Source of the DNA: Ctenosaura bakeri
Lineage: Eukaryota > Chordata > Lepidosauria > Squamata > Iguanidae
Assembly (NCBI GenBank): GCA_948474755.1
Contig: CAOLHI010004224.1
Coordinates: 1-64,000, forward strand
Reading direction: 5' to 3'
DNA length: 64,000 nucleotides
Below the pieces are notes generated by a model. That model was not told the origin of the DNA. It saw only the letters and a program-made list of their open reading frames with translations, and ran no database searches. The translations under genes were made by a program, and so were the position numbers. Of this stretch, positions 57,158-64,000 are shown one piece after another (position 1 is the stretch's first letter; each line of letters begins with the position of its first letter).

Positions 57158-57450
57158 GCACTTCACTCTGTATGTACAAATGCAACCCATTCCAAGCTCT
57201 TTCCAGAAGCTTGTAGAATTCACTCGTTGGATAGTTGCTGAAGGTAAATCCAGAAACATGAAAAGAGAGATGGAGGGACTTTCTGGGATTTCTGATGTCC
57301 CCTCCAGATTCCACCAGCTGAACTTCAGATTGTACCCTTGGAAAGGGGGGTTACATATTGATCCCCAGAATAATGTCTATGCTGATTTGAAATGAGAAAA
57401 TTACCTCTGAAGACTGCAAAAAGGAGAATAGACTGGAACCAAAGGATCAT
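57030..57450 (-). pseudogene. IGHV segment F (IGHV3-like pseudogene)
   Basis: The leader exon (57405-57450) is still readable (MILWFQS, ILLFAVFR, donor GTAATT). The V exon (about 57,030-57,336) shows [24 protein letters not shown] and a remnant of [12 protein letters not shown]. Defects: the first conserved Cys is Phe, one base is missing at the leader/V junction, the WVRQ region is scrambled, a (TAA)n microsatellite expanded inside CDR2/FR3, and FR3 to the second Cys and RSS is lost. It sits between V2R-2 and V2R-3, oriented opposite to V2R-2. Confidence 0.85.
57104..57156. repeat. (TAA)n microsatellite inside IGHV pseudogene F
   Basis: About 17 TAA units; on the minus strand they translate as a leucine run within the former CDR2 region. 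Confidence 0.92.
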
Positions 57451-57459
57451 TTTGCCACC

Positions 57460-57886
57460 TAAGAGAACAATTGGCAACTGAATACAGACACAAAGGTTGT
57501 ATTTCTAGGAACAGGTGGGTCAGGGAACATACAGGACTGATTTAAGTGGTAACTGAGTATGCCTGCAGCTCAGGATAGAAGAATAACTCAGCTGGTTCTG
57601 TGACTTTTAACTCTTTTCTTGCATATGCAAAAAACATAGCATGGACAATGGTGAACAACTACATCCCATATCTATTGGGAGGAACAAAACCATTATTTTG
57701 GGAACAAAGCACACATCAAGAAACCATTTCAATTTCTGAAGCTTCAGTCTGCAGCCATTAAATTTGCTCTTACATTGACAAATTTGGGTGGCACAATTAT
57801 TACCCCATGCTAGGGATGTGATACATACTTACAGATTTTCTCATCCATTATGGGATAGGGTGTCTTAACAGATCATGACACCTGGT

Positions 57887-57918
<32 letters not shown>

Positions 57919-58720
57919 AAATGGACCGCCACACTTTTTTAAACATGACATTTTCCTGGCAAAAAGAAATATTATCCAAAAGGCATTGTTTTTGCAGAAA
58001 ATAACATTTTTTGACCAAAAAACAGTGTCCCCCCCCCAGCAAATACAATGTTTTTTTAAAAATAAATCAGGTTTTACAACTTAAGTGTTTTGTTCAATTA
58101 TCTCCCAAGTTCTGAAATCTGAAAAATAATAACAAATGTTTCAGAAACAGTCTGTTCCCATATTGGTCTAGTGGTCCCATATAGGGAGACAAGTGAAGAA
58201 TAAATTAAACAAATAAATAAAATTAAAAATAAACACTCCTTTAAAAAAAAGAAATATGACTTTTTTTTAATTGATGAAAGAATTGTCCTTCATGAACATT
58301 TCATTTCTAAAATATTCTTATTCCATAAAAAGCCAGGAGAAGATTGTGATGTTCATCAATCTTTTTCCACTGTAACAAAAAATAAAATTTTGAAAACTGA
58401 ATGTTCTATTCGGCTGCATCTTTGTCAAAGAAAACCTTTGCACTTTGGGCTTCCAGTTTCAATACACTGCATACCATCTACCAGAAGATAGGAACAGGAC
58501 AATAGGGTCTTTGTCATCAATGTCAATGTCAATGTCAAAGTTCTCTAAGGAAAAACAAAAAGCAACTCAGTTTGGAAGATATCCTAAAGGCCTTTCTACA
58601 TTTTTATGAGTCTCTGTCCATCCCATAATCTGAATGGCTATGAAAATGTACAAAACACTCCTGCATGCAAATAAGATTGTATCTCATATGCATGGTACTT
58701 AGGGAAATACTGAGATTAAT
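57460..58720. other. Intergenic stretch
   Basis: AT-rich. Candidate degraded octamer region of pseudogene F near 57,620 (cttgcatatgcaaaa). Otherwise A-rich low-complexity DNA and no recognised gene. Confidence 0.45.
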
Positions 58721-58721
58721 T

Positions 58722-58862
58722 GTTGTTGCTGTCGTGTGCTTTCAAGTCATGTCCAACTTATGGACACCCTAAGGTGAATCTATCATAGAGTTTTCTAGGA
58801 CTGGGAGGGCGTGATGCCCCCAAGGTGGGCATCCGTGGCTGATCAGGGAATTCAACTCTCCT
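58722..58862 (-). mobile_element. Truncated tRNA-derived SINE
   Basis: Plus strand starts gtcgtgtgctttcaagtcat and is cut before the promoter head. Confidence 0.7.
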
Positions 58863-59245
58863 GAAATTAGTTACATTCCATGAAATACAAAGATGTGTCC
58901 ACCTCTGAAATTCACTGATCCTCATTAAATCTGTTCTTGGATCTAAACGCCATATTTGTAGGTGGAGTTACTTATTCAGTTAAAGGTATACATAACCCAC
59001 TGTTCATCCAAGCATGCACTGTGGGCAATTTAAAAACAGAAACAAACTAACATTAGAGCCCCTGACCTCCGGTGTTTTCACTCAATACATGGTTGACAGA
59101 GAATGAAGTGGGTGGTGTAGTTTTGGAAAAAAGGGGGAAAAGATATCTTGTCTGGTTTACCTTACTGCAACAAGTCCACCGCAATCTGGACAGCATTTGA
59201 CTGGATTGCCTTTGGAGCTCAGCAGTGGATATGGTAGACCATACA

Positions 59246-59440
59246 AGGGTTGTTATGTGCCTTCATGTCCTTTCTGACTTATGGCAACTCTAGGGCAAAC
59301 CTATTTGGTTTTCTGGAGTTAAGAATGTCTGATGAGCTGAAGGATACCCACTAGGTTTCCATGGCTGAACAGGGATGTGAACCCTGGTCTCCCAGAATGT
59401 CACCCAGTGCTCAAACCACTACACCAAACTGGCTCTCACA
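59246..59440 (-). mobile_element. tRNA-derived SINE
   Basis: Plus strand ttatgtgccttcatgtcctt to ctcaaaccactacaccaaac, near full length. Confidence 0.78.
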
Positions 59441-60485
59441 ATAAAGATGTACCTCATATATTTTACTTGGTTCGTGAGGAAATTCTCACAGCAATAACGA
59501 TTTGGCCTGGACCAAGAAGGGTGGGCTTTGCAAGGAAGTGACACATCCCCAGAAATTCTGCTTTGGTCTTTATTAGCTTATATACGGACAGAGTTTGCTA
59601 AAAACCAGGGAAGGAGAAACAAAACTTATAGTACATGGATTTATATAGTCCTGTTCCAGGAGTCATCAGGTGGTGTTACTGACATAGAAGCTTTTGTTCC
59701 TTTAGAACGGTACCCTAATATTTGTATTGTAATTTTTCTCTTTTTCACATTTATGTTATTCACATGGTGTTTTTGTTTTATTCTGTTATATATTAATATA
59801 AAATTAACAAAAAGAAGTAGAATTGTACCCTAAAGTGAAACTTTTATTATGCAAAAATGATATAGCATCTTTCATCCCTTTTTTTCTAAACAACATCTGG
59901 CTTCATTCGTATACTGTAGTGTATTTCATGCCCTTTTCTTAATGCTTTCATTAATTTCTTTATATTAATTTTGTCCCGTATTGCAGTTCTCTTCAACCTG
60001 ATGCCTTCCAAATATGCTGGATTATAAATCTTATCATTTTCAGTCAGGGGGGTCATGCTGAGTGGAGATGATGAGGCCTGTACACCACTTCTAACACATA
60101 GCATCACACCTCTTTAAAGGCTAAGCGGTCCAAGCATGTAATTATGGAAACAGTTAGCTAAGTTACTGAAGTGGAGGCTGTGGTATACAGGAGAGTTGAA
60201 GGAACAACAGGAATTTGGTAAGGACAATTATAAAGGAAGATACGTAGTTAACATTTATCTCCGCTTAAAAGCCTTCGCCTACCAAGGAACAAATGAAACT
60301 CTTGCTGAATTATATGCCAAGAAGGTATTTGCAACACAAACTGGAAGACAGTATAAGGAAGATTTGAAAACAATGAAACACAATTTCAAATAAACATTAA
60401 TAAATAATACTATAGCAACTTTTCTGCTATTTAGTATTACACTACAAAGAAAGTGACATAACAAACATGACATAAGGAAAATCTT
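59441..60485. other. Downstream flank of V2R-3
   Basis: No gene supported. 59,985-60,060 (catatgctggattataaatc) resembles a degraded SINE/LINE-type repeat. A 65-codon ORF at 60,196-60,393 has no recognised family. Confidence 0.4.
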
Positions 60486-62364
60486 CTAGTTCTTTGTTCT
60501 TATGAGCTGCTCCCTGCTGTTCAGCTCAGGCCTTAAAACAATGATGTAGCATTTAGGGAAGAAAATACAGCCCAGTAAACCAGCTCCAGAGGTTAAGATG
60601 CTAAAAATCTCCACAGCCACCATGGCTCTTCCAGTTGCACTCAAGTAGGTGGGGACAAAGGTGACCCACACACTACAAAAGGCCAGCATACTGAATGTAA
60701 TTAACTTGGTTTCATTAAAACTATCAGGTAACTTGCGGGCAAGGAATGCTATTATGAAGCTGGCAATGGCCAAGGAGCCCATGTAGCCCAGGACACAGTA
60801 AAGCATGACAACTGACCCTTCGTTACACTGCATAATGATTTCCTCAGTTATGGAGTGCATGTCTAAATAAGGGAATGGTGGAAAGGTTGTCAACCATATG
60901 GTACAAATGCTTACTTGAATAAAGGAACAAGAAAGGACAATGGCATAAGCCAGTCTTTTCCCCACCCATTTCTTCAACCTAGATCCAGGTTTTCTGGCTA
61001 GGAACGCAAGAGAAACAATCATGGTTTTTGCCAGCACACAAGAAATAGCCACTGAGAAGACAACGCCAAAAGTTGGTTGCCTAAGAAGGCAGGTCATTTT
61101 TCTTGGTTGGCCAAGGAACAAGAAAGGAGAGAGGAAACAGAACAGGAGAGAGATGAGGAGAAGATAAGTGAGGTTCTGGTTGTTAGCTTTCACTAGGGGG
61201 GTGTCTTTATGTTGAAGAAAAGTTACCAGCACTAAGACTGTAATCAGGGAAAAAGAAAGAGCAACTGAGGCCAAAATGATCCCCAAAGGATTTTCATAAG
61301 AAAGAAAGCTCAGAGTTTTGGAGATACATCGCTCTCTCTCCTTGCTAGAATATTGATCTTCGGGACATTGGAAACAGTCATCCATATCTGAAAAATAAGA
61401 GAGATTTGATTTCAGTGTCAATCTATATCTAATTAATACACTGATTTCACAATATCACCTGACAGTTGATGCACCTGAGAACAAACAATGATTGTTGTTG
61501 TTTGGAGGGAAAAAACCCTCAAGAAGTAGAAAATCATTTTTTAAAAATGTACCCAAACTCTCCTAATCTTGTTCACTAGGAAAAGAATTTGGCTATTTGT
61601 CCTTGCAGAAAAGAACAAGGTAAGTTGAGATTTAGAATCTTAGTTTATTCTGACTTAGATCCTGGGTTTTTCAAGTTAGAGATCACCATATGAAGCCAGA
61701 AAATTACCATAGTTACGCTAATACCTATTACTGTCATTGTACTCAGCTGATTTGAAGTTTGTTAGCGTTCTTTAAAAATTACATTCAGTTAAGTCCTCCT
61801 TGTTTTAACTATGTTTGAATATACCAGAAACTTTTTTTGACTCAAGACATACCTGGACTACAAGCACTTTTGGGTGACATGCCAGTAATGGATGAGGCCA
61901 CCATAGAGCTAGCATATGCTCTGCACATGGACTTCCTAATGCATATAATCATTCACTCTATGCATGCACATAGATCTATTAATATATGTGTACACACACA
62001 CCATTCATTGCTACTACAGGAAGTGTGAGAATAAAAAAAAATCATGATCACCCTTCTACCACATTGCTCAGTTCACTGCAATAACTGCCTCAAAATACTC
62101 CAAGTATATAGACATTTGGTCCCCAGTGAAACATCTTCCTTGACTGTGAGAATCTGCCTATATTTAAAAACAATACACTTGTAGAAGTGCCATTGAACCA
62201 AACTTTGTCACACTTCTAATGAAGTGTGTATCTGCCTTCTGTCGAATACACTCACAATTTGGAATAAGCATACTCATGATCATGCAATGTGTTTCAGAAA
62301 GCTGTGTGGAGCATAGCTGGGAAGGCAGTAAGGAGTTCTGTATGATAGTATTGTTCTAGGAATA

Positions 62365-62417
<53 letters not shown>

Positions 62418-63178
62418 CTTCCCTTGGTTGGGCTCTATCTTTAAAGACTGATTTTTTTACTGCATTGGAAAGACGTTCCTTCATTTCTCCATTAATTTCA
62501 GAGGAGAACCAGCCAGTAGTCCTCTGCATGGAGTAAGCCTATTTACTTTGAAAATGGAACAAAATTGGTATGTGTCTTGATATACATTCAGAATGTCTAT
62601 AATTCATGGATATTGGACAAAGGTTGGCTGTTATATAGGCAACAGGTGATACACTTAATAGACTCTTTGCATTTCTGTCAGTTGCAGTTGTCCTATTAAT
62701 TACCTCTGTGGTTTTGAACTCATTTCAACAGATCTTTCTGGCATTCATCTAATTTCACTTTTATCCAGCTTTCTAAAATTTAGATGGCTTGTATGGGATA
62801 TGTACATAAACATATGAGCAATGTCTGTGTGTTCTGTGTTAACAACTGCATTTCTTAATATAAAAAATCCTGCAATATGAATAAGGTGCATTTGTTCATA
62901 TTTCCATATTGTTTTTTTAAAATGAAAACACAACTATATGTACAACCAGATTGCTAGAAGTATGAGAAAATAATTACTCATAACTGTTAATTTGATCCCA
63001 CCATTTCAATTAATCCTTTGTGATGGAAAAGAGGAGGACTACAAAACCTACCCGTCTTGTTTGAAACCTTCCCTTCTGAACATGGAATACAATCATAGCA
63101 GCAGAATTTCTCCCCTTCCTTCCTTTTCTTCTGATGGCCAGGATGACAGGGCTCATTACAGAGAGACAGCGGAGGCAC
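60486..63178 (-). CDS. V2R: V2R-3, partial (exons 5 and 6), opposite strand
   Basis: Exon 6 60,486-61,387 (acceptor TTTCAG) and exon 5 63,052-63,178 (127 bp, acceptor GGACAG, donor GTAGGT). The split codon joins as Asp, as in the other two genes. Exon 5: [36 protein letters not shown]. Exon 6: [106 protein letters not shown], stop. Open throughout. Exons 1-4 are not found in the remaining 0.8 kb, so the gene continues past the window. It is tail-to-tail with V2R-2. Confidence 0.94.
61388..63051. other. V2R-3 intron 5
   Basis: AT-rich; holds an (ATCT)n microsatellite at 62,368-62,416 (about 12 units). No other feature recognised. Confidence 0.6.
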
Positions 63179-63279
63179 CTGTCCATAAATGTGAAAGCAA
63201 TTACCATGGGAATATTGTCAGTGACGAATCTTTCAACTGCTGCTTTTCAAACTACTTGAGCATATAGAAACAGTTATGA

Positions 63280-63475
63280 AGAGTCAGCGTGGTTCAGTGG
63301 TTTGAGTGTGGAACTATGACCCCAGAAACTACAGCTTGATTTTCCAGTCAGCCATGGAAAGCCACTGGGTGACCTTGGGCACATCACATACTCTCAGGCC
63401 CAGAAAACCCTATGCTAGGTTTGGTTACGGTTGCCACAAGTTGGAAATGACTTAAAGACATACAGGAGAGTCAGA
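63280..63475 (+). mobile_element. tRNA-derived SINE
   Basis: Head agtcagcgtggttcagtggt, core ccatggaaagccactgggtg with accttgggcacatcacat, tail ggaaatgacttaaagacat. Confidence 0.8.
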
Positions 63476-63644
63476 CAGAGGAAAGAACTGACTTTGGTTT
63501 TGGGGAGCTATGAATGACTGATAAGTTCTAAGGTTAATACATTATTTTCTGTGTCTTAATAAGCTTCCATTTGTCATTCCTTGTTTAAACAGTCTCTAGC
63601 TATCTTTGAACACAAAGAGCCTACAAAACAACACAGTTTTTTTT

Positions 63645-63961
63645 TCTTGGCAAAAATTGTTTAGAGGGGGTTTATCATTGCTTTCATCTGAGGCTGAGAT
63701 AGTGAGACTTGCCTAAGGTCACCCAGTGGGATTCCATTGGGACTCAAATCTTGGTATCCCAGGCCACTTCCACACTACAGTGTTATAGTGCTATTATTCC
63801 ATTTTCAACATTCTGTGGAATTCTGAGGTTTGTAGTTTGCTGAGGCCAAAGAGCTCTCTGGTTAAGAATTCTAAATGTCCCTCCCTAAACTGCAAATCCT
63901 AATATTCCGTAGGATGTTGAAATTGGAATAATACCACCAAAACAATGTAGTGCAGAAATGG
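63645..63961. mobile_element. SINE fragment abutting a palindromic MITE
   Basis: 63,645-63,760 is a minus-strand SINE part (cctaaggtcacccagtggga). 63,762-63,961 is a full MITE of the GGCCATTTCC family placed at or in the SINE promoter head. Confidence 0.68.
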
Positions 63962-64000
63962 TGCTAGTCCAATATTCAAACCACTTATACCATGTAAAAT

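Noticed and set aside
59528..59833. 101-codon ORF with a hydrophobic C-terminus
   Set aside because: AT-rich DNA gives Phe/Leu/Ile runs by chance. No homology recognised.
60196..60393. 65-codon ORF (YVVNIYLRLKAFAYQGTNET)
   Set aside because: Protein-like composition, but no family recognised, no splice partner and no support from neighbours. Not called a gene.
1..64000. IGHD, IGHJ or constant-region exons; CRISPR arrays; prokaryotic operons
   Set aside because: No heptamer/nonamer pairs flanking a short D-like core, no WGxG J motif with a splice donor, and no Ig constant domain were noticed by eye. A systematic RSS scan was not possible. Prokaryotic features do not apply.

Overview
The window is eukaryotic: AT-rich vertebrate DNA dense in CR1/L2-type LINEs, tRNA-derived SINEs, hAT and Harbinger-like non-autonomous elements and microsatellites. 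That repeat mix, together with immunoglobulin heavy-chain V segments (IGHV) and type-2 vomeronasal receptor genes (V2R), points to a squamate reptile, most likely a lizard. The species cannot be named from the sequence. No prokaryotic gene organisation is present.

Layout. Positions 1-22,000 are an IGHV-only region with every segment on the minus strand. Two tandem copies of a unit of about 8.4 kb (1-8,440 and 8,440 to about 15,550) each carry an IGHV4-like segment (A1, A2) and a small IGHV FR3 relic. Copy 1 also keeps an IGHV2-like segment (B). In copy 2 that segment is missing and a hAT-type element sits at the junction. Then come an IGHV3-like segment (C), a divergent IGHV (D, 19.4 kb) and its duplicated, dead sister D' (21.4 kb). 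Positions 22-29 kb hold mainly repeats. From 29 kb on, V2R genes alternate with IGHV segments: V2R-1 (+, 29.2-37.9 kb, exon 1 damaged), IGHV E (-, 41.5-42.0 kb), V2R-2 (+, 45.1-56.7 kb, all six exons readable), IGHV pseudogene F (-, 57.0-57.5 kb), and V2R-3 (-, exons 5 and 6 only; the rest lies beyond the right edge).

How the genes work. Five of the seven main IGHV copies (A1, A2, B, C, E) and also D keep a leader exon, a split V exon, the two conserved cysteines and tryptophan, a recombination signal (RSS) and an octamer promoter, so they could be substrates for V(D)J recombination. No D, J or constant segment was recognised. The V2Rs are family C GPCRs of vomeronasal neurons. The two gene families have no known functional link; they share only the territory.

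Most unusual points: IGHV D and E have a consensus-like nonamer 12 bp, not 23 bp, from the heptamer; A1 and A2 carry an extra cysteine in both CDR1 and CDR2; the IGHV and V2R genes interdigitate; and a short block is shared between the IGHV E promoter flank and a V2R intron. Transposon target-site duplications and a filled/empty site pair allow part of the history to be ordered.
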